From Dyadobacter fermentans (GTDB taxonomy: Bacteria; Bacteroidota; Bacteroidia; Cytophagales; Spirosomataceae), in NCBI RefSeq assembly GCF_019924045.1, contig NZ_JAHXBN010000005.1, forward strand, positions 124,001-188,000: DNA of 64,000 nucleotides. Reading direction: 5' to 3'. Position numbers and translations under genes: made by a program. Of the stretch, positions 44,262-52,695 are shown piece by piece (position 1 is the stretch's first letter; every line of letters begins with the position of its first letter). Below the pieces are notes generated by a model. It had not been told where the DNA came from. It worked only from the letters and a program-made list of their open reading frames with translations, and did not search any database.

Positions 44262-46049
44262 GTGAAAAACTACCTGGCCTTCCTTTTACTTTTTCTATGC
44301 GTGCTCGCAGGCAAAGCTGTCGCGCAAGAGCTGTCAAGCTCTGGATTATACGACAGAGGGCTTCCACCCATTTTCGACAACAGCTATGATGCTCAGAAGG
44401 ATTCGCGGATTCGGCAGTATCTTTCTCCCAAACGCATTGTGTGGATGTCCGACCGTAGTGGAGCCAGTGTAGTAGATGCTTCCAACCTGCTCAGGAAAGG
44501 TACCGGACAGGCCGATCTGGTCCACACGAGCTTCGCCAAGCTGATCAGCAAAGAGGGAGAAACTCCGGGGGTGTTGTTTGATTTTGGAAAAGAGATACAG
44601 GGAGGTATTCAGATCGTGACCGATCAGCCCGCCAACCAGAAACCAATCCGCATCCGCATTCGCCTGGGTGAATCCGTCAGCGAGGCGATGTCCGATATCG
44701 ATACGATTCAGGGCGCGACCAACGACCACGCCATGCGCGATTTCACGATTCAGGTGCCCTGGCTGGGCGTCATGCAGGTAGGTAACTCCGGTTTCCGCTT
44801 CGCCAGGATCGACCTGGTGGACGCTGATCGCGAGCTGCAACTGAAAGAAGTACGTGCCATTTTCGAGTACCGCGACATTCCTTATCTGGGTTCGTTTAAG
44901 AGCAGCGACGAGCGCCTGAACACCATTTGGAATACCGGCGCCTACACGGTGCATTTGAATATGCAGGAATACCTCTGGGACGGTATCAAGCGCGACCGTC
45001 TGGTGTGGGTAGGGGATATGCATCCCGAGTTGATGACGATTAACGCTGTTTTTGGCAAAAATGAAGTCGTGGCCAAAAGCCTTGACCAGGCCCGCGATAT
45101 CACACCGCTCCCGGGCTGGATGAACGGCATTAGCGCCTATTCCATGTGGTGGGTGCTCATTCACCGGGATTTATACAAAAACCAGGGCGATTTGGAATAC
45201 CTGCGCAAGCAGCAAAAATACCTTGTCGCGCTGCTCGACCAGCTCATGGAGAAAACCAAAGACAATAAGGAAAACCTGGATGGTACGCGTTTTCTGGACT
45301 GGCCATCGAGCGAAAACCCGAAAGGCATTCATGCCGGCCTGCACGCGATGATGATCATGACACTGGAAGCCGGCGCCGAGCTTTGCCAAATCCTGGACGA
45401 GCCCGCGCAGGCCACGCGCTGCAAAACGATGGCAACGCAGATGAAAATGTACGCCCCCGACGCGAATGGTTCCAAACAAGCGGCTGCACTTATGGCCCTG
45501 GCCGGGCTCATGCCTGCCGAGAAAGCCAATGCAGATGTGATTGCCGTAGGCGACTGCGAGCGTTTTTCTACGTTCTATGGCTACTATATGTTACAGGCCA
45601 AAGCCAAAGCGAAGGACTATACCGGCGCATTGAACTGCATCCGTAGTTACTGGGGCGGCATGCTCGACATGGGTGCTACCACGTTTTGGGAGGATTTCGA
45701 TCTGGCCTGGACCAAAAACGCCGCACCGATCGACGAGCTCGTGCCGGACGGAAAAGATGATATTCACGGGGATTTTGGCGCGTATTGCTACAAAAAGCTC
45801 CGTCACAGCCTTTGCCACGGATGGGCTTCGGGCCCTACTTCCTGGCTTTCGGAGCACGTGCTGGGCGTAAGCATTGTCGAACCGGGCTGCAAAACGATCC
45901 GCATTGAGCCAAACCTGGGCGATTTGCAATGGGTGGAAGGCACTTACCCGACACCGATGGGCGTGGTCAAGATCCGGCATGAAAAGCAGGCTGATGGGAC
46001 TGTCAAGTCCAAAATCGACGCGCCCAAGGGTGTTAAAGTATTGCGTTAA
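44262..46049 (+). CDS. GH78-like rhamnosidase-fold protein, divergent active site
   Basis: A 595-residue exported protein (signal ending KAVAQ, GTG start 44262). After an N-terminal beta domain (about 30-210) it has the six-hairpin alpha/alpha toroid of GH78 and a C-terminal beta domain. The catalytic-loop region reads LWDGIKRDRLVWVGDMHPE (about residues 239-257). The glutamate of the canonical DER signature is replaced, so activity may differ from true alpha-L-rhamnosidases. It is first in a two-gene operon with the 946-residue GH78 enzyme (18-base gap). Confidence 0.78.
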   Translation: MKNYLAFLLLFLCVLAGKAVAQELSSSGLYDRGLPPIFDNSYDAQKDSRIRQYLSPKRIVWMSDRSGASVVDASNLLRKGTGQADLVHTSFAKLISKEGETPGVLFDFGKEIQGGIQIVTDQPANQKPIRIRIRLGESVSEAMSDIDTIQGATNDHAMRDFTIQVPWLGVMQVGNSGFRFARIDLVDADRELQLKEVRAIFEYRDIPYLGSFKSSDERLNTIWNTGAYTVHLNMQEYLWDGIKRDRLVWVGDMHPELMTINAVFGKNEVVAKSLDQARDITPLPGWMNGISAYSMWWVLIHRDLYKNQGDLEYLRKQQKYLVALLDQLMEKTKDNKENLDGTRFLDWPSSENPKGIHAGLHAMMIMTLEAGAELCQILDEPAQATRCKTMATQMKMYAPDANGSKQAAALMALAGLMPAEKANADVIAVGDCERFSTFYGYYMLQAKAKAKDYTGALNCIRSYWGGMLDMGATTFWEDFDLAWTKNAAPIDELVPDGKDDIHGDFGAYCYKKLRHSLCHGWASGPTSWLSEHVLGVSIVEPGCKTIRIEPNLGDLQWVEGTYPTPMGVVKIRHEKQADGTVKSKIDAPKGVKVLR

Positions 46050-46067
46050 GGTCTAACTCATTATCTT

Positions 46068-48908
46068 ATGGAAAAATATATGTTGTCGGTCATGCTGGCA
46101 TTGGGTACTATTTGGGCGAATGCGAAGGGGCTGGTGCCTGCTTACCTTCGCTGCGAATACAAAGAATCACCGGTGACCGACGCCCGTCACCCGCGCCTGA
46201 GCTGGGAGCTGTCGGCGGCTGAAAACAATCAGGTGCAAACTGCCTACCAGATCCTGGTCGCGTCTTCGGTCGAAAACCTCACCGAGACCCACGCTGATTT
46301 ATGGAATTCCGGAAAAACGGCTGGTAGGAGCACCGCTCAGATAGAATATGCAGGAAAACCGCTCACGTCGCGTAAGGTTTGCTACTGGATCGTCAGGAGC
46401 TGGGATAAGAATGGTATAGCTGGCCAGTGGAGCAGGCCCTCGCAGTGGGAAATGGGGTTGCTCGATAAATCCGAGTGGAAAGGGCAATGGATCGGGCTGG
46501 ACCTGGATCGCCAGGGCAAAGGTAAAGTGTACCACTTGCCGCCAGCTCCTTATCTGCGTAAGGAGGTAACGATCCGGAACGGTTTCAAGAAAGCCCGGCT
46601 GTATGTGACGGCATTGGGCTTATACGAGTTTAGTATTAATGGAAGAAAGGCGGGCGATGCGTTTCTCACCCCTGGTTGGACAGATTACGATAAGCGCGTT
46701 TATTACCAGACCTACGATGTAACCGCTGATTTGAGAGCCGGTAAAAACGCATTGGCCTCGCAGCTCTCCTACGGCTGGTATGCGGGTTATCTGGGTTATT
46801 CATTACTAGTCAAAAATCCGGTAGTGCGCGGGTTTTACGGGAAAGTGCCACTCTTGAAAGCGCAGTTGGAAGTAGAGTATGCGGATGGGAAAACAGAAAC
46901 TTTCGTGACTGACCAGACCTGGAAGGCAAGCCAGGGAGCGCTACTGGAATCGGATTTGCTCAATGGAGAAACTTATGATGCACGTTTGGAGCAAACCGGC
47001 TGGGATATGACTGGTTTTGACGATAGCCGTTGGAAGAACCCACAGGTTTTTCCCGATAAAACGGAGCGTAAAATGCAAGTATACCCCGCCCCGCCCGTGA
47101 AAATCACCCAGACGTTAAAAGTGGTGAGCCGAAAGGACAGCGGTAATGGCACTTATATTTTTGATATGGGCCAAAACTATGCGGGCATTGTCAGCCTGCG
47201 CGTAAAGGGCCTGGCAGGTGATACGATTCGTCTTCGTTTTGGAGAAAAGTTGCATCCCGACGGCAGGTTGATGACCGAAAACCTGAGAATGGCCCGTGCT
47301 ACGGATACTTACATATTAAAAGGTGATCCTGCGGGTGAAATCTGGGAGCCTAAATTCACATTTCATGGGTTTCAGTACGTGGAGGTGACAGGGTTGAGAA
47401 ATGCGCCGACAGACGAGACGTTAACGGGCCTAGCCATCGGCTCGGACACGCCAAAAGTCGGCGTATTTGAAACGGACAATGCAATGGTCAACCAACTTTA
47501 CAGCAATATCGACTGGACGCAGCGTGCCAATTACGTGGATATTCCCACCGACTGCCCGCAGCGCGATGAGCGGATCGGCTGGACGGGCGACGCGCAGGTG
47601 TATGTGAAGTCGGCGACCTTTAACAGGGACGTCGCCTCATTTTTTACCAAATGGGTGGTCGATCTGAACGACGGTCAATACGAAAACGGCGCTTACCCGC
47701 TGTACGCGCCGCGCCCGAACCTGCGCAAAACCGACACTTTTTCGCCCGGCTGGATGGAAGCAGGTATCATCTGTCCTTACCAGATTTACCGCTCATACGG
47801 CGATACCCGCATGATCCGCGACGGCTGGGCTGACATGGTACAGTTCATGGATTTTCTGGATGTAAGAAGCAAGGGGACCTATCTTTTCAAAGAGAATGCA
47901 TTTGCCGACATCGATCCGAAAGGAGGCTTCGGGGATTGGCTTTCATTTGGCAAGAAAACCCCGCCGGATATGCTCGCCTCTTTCTACTACGCCTATTGCG
48001 CCGATCTGATGGCTGAAATGGCGGCAGCCACCGGGAATGCACAAGACCAACAGCGGTTTTCAGAAACAGGCAGGAAAGTGCGGGAAGCAATCCGCAGCCA
48101 TTATGTCGATCAGCAGGGCCGTTTCAAATGCGACGATAAGGCTTATGGCAATGGAGCGGGTTACGTGGACGGAGCCTTGGGTTTTACCGGGCATACTCAG
48201 ACTGCTTACGCCAACGCTATTTATATGGATATTATTCCGCCTGCCGACCGCGTAAAAGCAGGAGCCTATCTGGCCGAGCTCTTGAAAGAGAATGGTGGTA
48301 AGCTCGGGACCGGCTTTCTGGGTGCCAAGCCGCTGCTTCCCGCGCTTTCGGCCACCGGCCATTCAGATCTTGCCTACAAACTGTTTTTGAGCAAAGAGTT
48401 TCCTTCCTGGGGATTTGAGGTCGAAAACGGCTCTACGACGATCTGGGAGCGTTGGGATAGCTTCACCAAAGAGGACGGCTTTAAATACAATGCGGCTATG
48501 AACTCGTTCAGCCACTATGCATTCGGGGCTGTGTGCGAATGGATGTTTGGCAATGCAGCGGGAATTGTAATGACCAAACCTGGTTTTGAGACTTTTGACA
48601 TCCGCCCTGAAATTGCGCCCGATGGAATGGGCAGCAATGGTGTTAATCACCTGAAAGCCTCGGTGCGTACGATCAACGGTATCATTACCTCTGAATGGAG
48701 CAAGACTGGCGGCAAACTGACAATGAAGGTGACCGTGCCCGTGAACACGCTCGCTCACATATATGTACCTGCGGGCGCAGATGCGAAGGTACTTCTGAAT
48801 GGGAAGCAGCTATCTTCCTTCACTTTGGTAAAAAGCCTTGGGAAAGAAGATAGCTACGTTGTTGTCGAGGCCGGCTCGGGCAGGTATGAGTTTACCGTGA
48901 GCAAATAG
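46068..48908 (+). CDS. Alpha-L-rhamnosidase (GH78)
   Basis: A 946-residue exported enzyme (signal about residues 1-19). Domains in order: Fn3-like (20-120), Bac_rhamnosid_N carbohydrate-binding domain (about 150-330), beta domain (about 335-465), six-hairpin catalytic domain (about 470-830) and C-terminal beta domain. The catalytic signature DIPTDCPQRDERIGWTGDAQ (about residues 491-510) is complete, with the general-acid glutamate in RDER. It hydrolyses terminal alpha-L-rhamnosides in the periplasm or at the surface. The convergent rfbD gene begins its 3' end 5 bases away. Confidence 0.93.
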   Translation: MEKYMLSVMLALGTIWANAKGLVPAYLRCEYKESPVTDARHPRLSWELSAAENNQVQTAYQILVASSVENLTETHADLWNSGKTAGRSTAQIEYAGKPLTSRKVCYWIVRSWDKNGIAGQWSRPSQWEMGLLDKSEWKGQWIGLDLDRQGKGKVYHLPPAPYLRKEVTIRNGFKKARLYVTALGLYEFSINGRKAGDAFLTPGWTDYDKRVYYQTYDVTADLRAGKNALASQLSYGWYAGYLGYSLLVKNPVVRGFYGKVPLLKAQLEVEYADGKTETFVTDQTWKASQGALLESDLLNGETYDARLEQTGWDMTGFDDSRWKNPQVFPDKTERKMQVYPAPPVKITQTLKVVSRKDSGNGTYIFDMGQNYAGIVSLRVKGLAGDTIRLRFGEKLHPDGRLMTENLRMARATDTYILKGDPAGEIWEPKFTFHGFQYVEVTGLRNAPTDETLTGLAIGSDTPKVGVFETDNAMVNQLYSNIDWTQRANYVDIPTDCPQRDERIGWTGDAQVYVKSATFNRDVASFFTKWVVDLNDGQYENGAYPLYAPRPNLRKTDTFSPGWMEAGIICPYQIYRSYGDTRMIRDGWADMVQFMDFLDVRSKGTYLFKENAFADIDPKGGFGDWLSFGKKTPPDMLASFYYAYCADLMAEMAAATGNAQDQQRFSETGRKVREAIRSHYVDQQGRFKCDDKAYGNGAGYVDGALGFTGHTQTAYANAIYMDIIPPADRVKAGAYLAELLKENGGKLGTGFLGAKPLLPALSATGHSDLAYKLFLSKEFPSWGFEVENGSTTIWERWDSFTKEDGFKYNAAMNSFSHYAFGAVCEWMFGNAAGIVMTKPGFETFDIRPEIAPDGMGSNGVNHLKASVRTINGIITSEWSKTGGKLTMKVTVPVNTLAHIYVPAGADAKVLLNGKQLSSFTLVKSLGKEDSYVVVEAGSGRYEFTVSK

Positions 48909-48913
48909 CGTAG

Positions 48914-49780
48914 TTAACTTACCGTTTCGTTTATCAGGCGATCGATGCACACGCGGAGACTGTCACGCCAATAAGGAATCGTGATGTCGAACGTCGCTTT
49001 GATTTTCGACTTGTCCATGACCGAATAGGCCGGGCGAACCGCACGTGTCACATATTCCGACGTTTTAACCGGATTGAGTTTCACGGTCGTTTCACTCAGG
49101 TCGAAAACGGCTTTGGCAAAATCATACCACGAAGTAACGCCTTCGTTGCTGTAATGGTAAATACCGTAGGCGGTGCTGTCGGATTCAGTAATGTCTAGGA
49201 TCACATTCGCCAGATCGATCGCGTAGGTAGGAGAGCCCACCTGATCGATGATCACACCCAGCTGCTCGCGTTCGCGGCCAAGGCGCAACATGGTTTTGAC
49301 AAAGTTGTTGCCGAATTCAGAATACAGCCAGCTTGTGCGGATCGTGAAATGCTCAGGCAAAATCTCGCTTATAGCTGCCTCGCCTTCCAGCTTGGTCAGT
49401 CCGTAGATATTTTCAGGCTCGGCCGGATCGGTTTCCGAGAGCAGTTGGGGAATGTCACCTTTGAAAACGAAGTCCGTTGAAATGTGAATCAGCGTTGCCT
49501 GGTGTTTTTTACATACTTCGGCAATATACGCAGCACCGTCGCGATTGACTTTCCGGCAGGTGTCCACATCATCTTCGGCTTTGTCTACGGCCGTATAGGC
49601 AGCGCAGTTAATGACGAACTGCGGCTTTTCAGCTGTAAAGAGCTTGTCGAGCAGTTCTTTGTCGAGGATGTTGGCGCTTTCTTCCGAAGGGAAGGAGATG
49701 TCAGTAATGTTACGTTCCGTTGAGTTTTTTTTAAGGCAGCTTCCCAGCTGACCTGAGGCTCCTAATACGACTATTCTCAT
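48914..49780 (-). CDS. rfbD: dTDP-4-dehydrorhamnose reductase
   Basis: A 288-residue short-chain dehydrogenase-fold enzyme, the last step of dTDP-L-rhamnose synthesis (NADPH-dependent reduction). The Rossmann motif GASGQLG (7-13), the catalytic Y-x3-K in YGLTKLEGE and the HISTDFVFKGD block are present. The start MRIVVLGASG at 49780 was chosen over a 10-residue extension. It lies about 7 kb from rfbCBA and next to the rhamnosidase genes. The leader reads ACTCAATG with the start codon inside it, a one-base variant of the ACTCAACG motif. Confidence 0.93.
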   Translation of the reverse strand: MRIVVLGASGQLGSCLKKNSTERNITDISFPSEESANILDKELLDKLFTAEKPQFVINCAAYTAVDKAEDDVDTCRKVNRDGAAYIAEVCKKHQATLIHISTDFVFKGDIPQLLSETDPAEPENIYGLTKLEGEAAISEILPEHFTIRTSWLYSEFGNNFVKTMLRLGREREQLGVIIDQVGSPTYAIDLANVILDITESDSTAYGIYHYSNEGVTSWYDFAKAVFDLSETTVKLNPVKTSEYVTRAVRPAYSVMDKSKIKATFDITIPYWRDSLRVCIDRLINETVS

Positions 49781-49839
49781 TGAGTATTTGTTGAAATGCG
49801 TTCTTTGCAAATTTAAAGAATGCCTCAGGGAAGGAGCTA

Positions 49840-50820
49840 TTATTTGTTGATTATTATTTTGCGGGAAGTAGTTTTTCCTTTATCGTCCTGCACATTCACC
49901 AGATAAATGCCAGCGGGTAGGTTGTTCACGTCGATGCCATGCTCGTAGTTCCGGTTGACTGATATTATGCTCCGGCCGCTCATGTCGACTACCGATACTT
50001 GCTTAATGCTTTTGCTGTTGCGGATGAAGATCCTGTCACGCGCAGGGTTCGGATATACCGCCGCATTCACTTCGTCCAGCGAACTGTTTTCAGGTTTCAG
50101 TATTTCCGTTCCGTCTGCTGCGACCAGCGCGATATCGGCGCGGGGTGCCATTTCGCGGGCCGAGGAAAGGTCGGCTCCGAATGTGTAAGCCAGGTAAGTG
50201 TTGGGGACGATCGCCGCGTTGGTTGTCATCGAACCCGAGCTGGTGTTACTGGCGCTTCCAAACAATGATACCGCGTCGACTGTGGACGGGATTTTTACCC
50301 ATTTTGAACCATTCCAGCCGATAATGTAAACCTTGCTCAGGTTCCCGCCAGGGGCCAGGGACGACATAGCGCTTTCAAGGTGCCACGATAGGGTGATTTT
50401 CGTGGCAGTTGCGCCGTTGATATCCCAATATTCCTGGCCGGAAACTTTGCCGATGTTGGCGTCCTTGCTTGTAGCGGAAAACGGTGCGCCTGTTGGCAGG
50501 GGCGGATAATTACCGCCCTTGTGGCTTGATGTAATGGCAACGGCCGGATTAGCCGAAAAATAGGCGCCTGTCGTACCATCTGCGGTGGCCGCAAATGGGC
50601 GGTACACCGAATTATCGCTGGTGGGAAAGACAAAGCGATTGCTGCCGGTAACTTTCACGTAGCCGTCGACCATGTTGAATGTGACGTTGGCAGTACTGGG
50701 ATAGGTAACTTTCCCGAATGCCTTGCGGTCGGTAAATATCCGCCGTCTCTGCGCGTGCAGGCTGTCCATTCCGGTCAGAAGCACGCAAAGGAGTGCTAAA
50801 ATACGTAAAACCCTTCTCAT
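49840..50820 (-). CDS. T9SS-sorted exported protein in the polysaccharide locus
   Basis: A 326-residue protein with a signal peptide (ending DSLHAQ) and a C-terminal type A sorting domain (about residues 245-326: VYPNPARDRIFIRNSKSIKQ, then LPAGIYLVNVQDDKGK). The middle (about 30-240) is a beta-rich domain of unknown family. It should be exported via the T9SS, and its position between the WcaJ-type gene and rfbD suggests a surface role linked to the polysaccharide. Confidence 0.75.
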   Translation of the reverse strand: MRRVLRILALLCVLLTGMDSLHAQRRRIFTDRKAFGKVTYPSTANVTFNMVDGYVKVTGSNRFVFPTSDNSVYRPFAATADGTTGAYFSANPAVAITSSHKGGNYPPLPTGAPFSATSKDANIGKVSGQEYWDINGATATKITLSWHLESAMSSLAPGGNLSKVYIIGWNGSKWVKIPSTVDAVSLFGSASNTSSGSMTTNAAIVPNTYLAYTFGADLSSAREMAPRADIALVAADGTEILKPENSSLDEVNAAVYPNPARDRIFIRNSKSIKQVSVVDMSGRSIISVNRNYEHGIDVNNLPAGIYLVNVQDDKGKTTSRKIIINK

Positions 50821-50939
50821 CGTTTCCTTTATAAATTCTAAATGTAAGTAACACTTTTTGTGATGTAAAAATAGAAGTTCTACTACATATAAAAAAGTGT
50901 GCCTCGGGAAAAATGATGGAAGGAAAGCGCGGAAAATAC

Positions 50940-50962
50940 AAAAGGCGCCATCGGCGCCTTTT
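50940..50962 (-). terminator. Terminator of the WcaJ-type gene
   Basis: A perfect 10-bp stem (AAAAGGCGCC / GGCGCCTTTT) with a 3-base loop and a T-run lies 38 bases past the stop at 51000. It separates the WcaJ-type gene from the T9SS-protein gene. Confidence 0.85.
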
Positions 50963-50999
50963 GTGATACTTTAAAGTTGTGGATACTGTAAGATAAATA

Positions 51000-52370
51000 C
51001 TACTGACCGCGTCCAAGAACCATTACTTGTACAGTTCTGAAAATCAGTTGAACGTCGTCAAAAACACTATAAGATTTCAGATATTGAAGATCATATTTGA
51101 GGCGCTCAACATTCTTGGCAACCGTATCGGCATAGCCAACGTTGATCTGTCCGATCGACGTAATGCCTGGTTTAACTGTCAGTAGGCGCTGGAAGTCATG
51201 CGGAGCTGCTTCCATAAGCATGTCCACGTCATATTTGTACAATGGGCGCGGACCTACCACCGACATTTCTCCTTTCAGTACATTGATGAACTGCGGCAAC
51301 TCGTCGAGGCGAGATTTGCGCAGAATACGGCCTATTGGTGTAATGCGTGGATCGTTATCACCTTGGGAATGTTGCAGACCCATTTTATCCGCATCAACAC
51401 GCATACTGCGGAACTTGTAGATGTAGAAAGGTTCCCCCCAACGTCCCGAACGTTGCTGTTTGAAGAATACAGGGCCCGGTGATGTGATTTTGATCGCTGC
51501 CCACACCAGGAAAAACACCGGCGCGCCCAGGATCATCACAATGGCGGAAAATATCAGGTCGAATGCACGTTTAACAGTCTGCTCGTTCAGGCTTGAAAAC
51601 GGTTTGGTATTAATCTCGATGATCGGATACATATCGTGGTACTCGATCGACGCCATATTGGTCATGAAGCCGCGGAAGTCTGGTACCAGGCGAATATGCG
51701 TGCGCTGGCGCTCGCCCATGCGGATCACTTCTTTCACCTGCTCGTCGTTCATTTCCGAAAGGCAGCAATACAGGTAATCCAGTTGCTTTTCTTTGACCAT
51801 CGCTTCCAGTTTTTCGATTGGATTTGTTTCCGAAGAAGGATCGATTGCCCCGGAGAAGCGGTAACCAAGCTCTTTACGTTCGGCATAAAACTCGCGGATC
51901 AGTGTCGCAAGGTCGCCCTTACCTACGATCCCGTACCGATTGTAGTTGTAACCAGCCTGGCGGTAAATTTTGAGAAAAAGCACAGCTCCTGCTCTTGAGG
52001 CCGAGGACAGCGAAATGAACATGATGTAGGTCATCAGGAACTGGTAGCGCGAATACTCCTCGCCTTGCTTGCTGAGGTAAAGAAACGCCATCATTACCGC
52101 TCCATGTACCGTCACTGCTTTCAAAAAGCTCGCGAGCTGTGTATTGAAGTGATAGGATAGCCGGGTGAAGCGGTAAGTTTTAAAAACGTAGATCGTGAAA
52201 ATCCACACCAGGTTTGCAACCAGCAACAGGTTTACGTACTGATTCTCGAAAAGCGTGGTGATCCCGTTATCAAAACGAAAGATGTAAGCAAAGAAGAACG
52301 ATAGATTTAGGAGCGCGACGTCCGTCCAGAGGTGAGCCTTAGGCAGTAGCCCAGGATAGTGATTTTTCAT
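51000..52370 (-). CDS. Undecaprenyl-phosphate sugar phosphotransferase (WcaJ family)
   Basis: A 456-residue integral membrane enzyme that starts polysaccharide synthesis by moving hexose-1-phosphate from a nucleotide sugar to undecaprenyl phosphate. Four or five N-terminal membrane segments (about 12-130) and a CoA-binding-like domain (about 140-250) precede the bacterial sugar transferase domain (about 262-450), with KRAFDLIFS, YKFRSMRVDADKMG, KSRLDELPQFINVLKGEMS and VGPRP. It probably uses UDP-glucose, but the sugar cannot be fixed from sequence. The ACTCAACG motif lies 11 bases before the ATG. Confidence 0.93.
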   Translation of the reverse strand: MKNHYPGLLPKAHLWTDVALLNLSFFFAYIFRFDNGITTLFENQYVNLLLVANLVWIFTIYVFKTYRFTRLSYHFNTQLASFLKAVTVHGAVMMAFLYLSKQGEEYSRYQFLMTYIMFISLSSASRAGAVLFLKIYRQAGYNYNRYGIVGKGDLATLIREFYAERKELGYRFSGAIDPSSETNPIEKLEAMVKEKQLDYLYCCLSEMNDEQVKEVIRMGERQRTHIRLVPDFRGFMTNMASIEYHDMYPIIEINTKPFSSLNEQTVKRAFDLIFSAIVMILGAPVFFLVWAAIKITSPGPVFFKQQRSGRWGEPFYIYKFRSMRVDADKMGLQHSQGDNDPRITPIGRILRKSRLDELPQFINVLKGEMSVVGPRPLYKYDVDMLMEAAPHDFQRLLTVKPGITSIGQINVGYADTVAKNVERLKYDLQYLKSYSVFDDVQLIFRTVQVMVLGRGQ

Positions 52371-52695
52371 AAGTTCTATAACGTTGAGTATAAATGCCTT
52401 TCAGGTACCAAATCTGTTGGGGCTTTTATAGGCTATCAATTCGGGAAATCTGTTAGTGTTCAGATTTCAGTTTTGATCTACCAACCCGTCCGGATGCATT
52501 CAATGGTATGTAACAAGTTTAAGGCATTTCTTTCTTAATTCAAAACAGAGCAATTGCCTAAATGTTGTATTTTATTGATAATTAATAGATTATGTTCTAA
52601 AAATTATACAATTATTTTGCGGATGCTGGATATTGTCCTATTTTGACATTTTAATCTACTATCGTAAAATTCGTAGAATTAATTTTTGTAGTATA
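52371..52695. other. Intergenic region upstream of the WcaJ-type gene
   Basis: 325 AT-rich bases without a gene. They hold the ACTCAACG motif (52382-52389) and should hold the promoter of the WcaJ-type gene; no clean promoter pair and no terminator for the DUF1501 gene is visible. Confidence 0.55.
52382..52389 (-). promoter_or_regulatory. ACTCAACG leader motif before the WcaJ-type gene
   Basis: The motif ends 11 bases before the ATG at 52370. The local sequence TACTCAACGTTAT is shared with the copy before the GT4 gene. Confidence 0.6.

Noticed and set aside
44346..45164. Open frame antisense to the first GH78-like gene
   Set aside because: No similarity, and the sense gene has a signal peptide and the full family fold.
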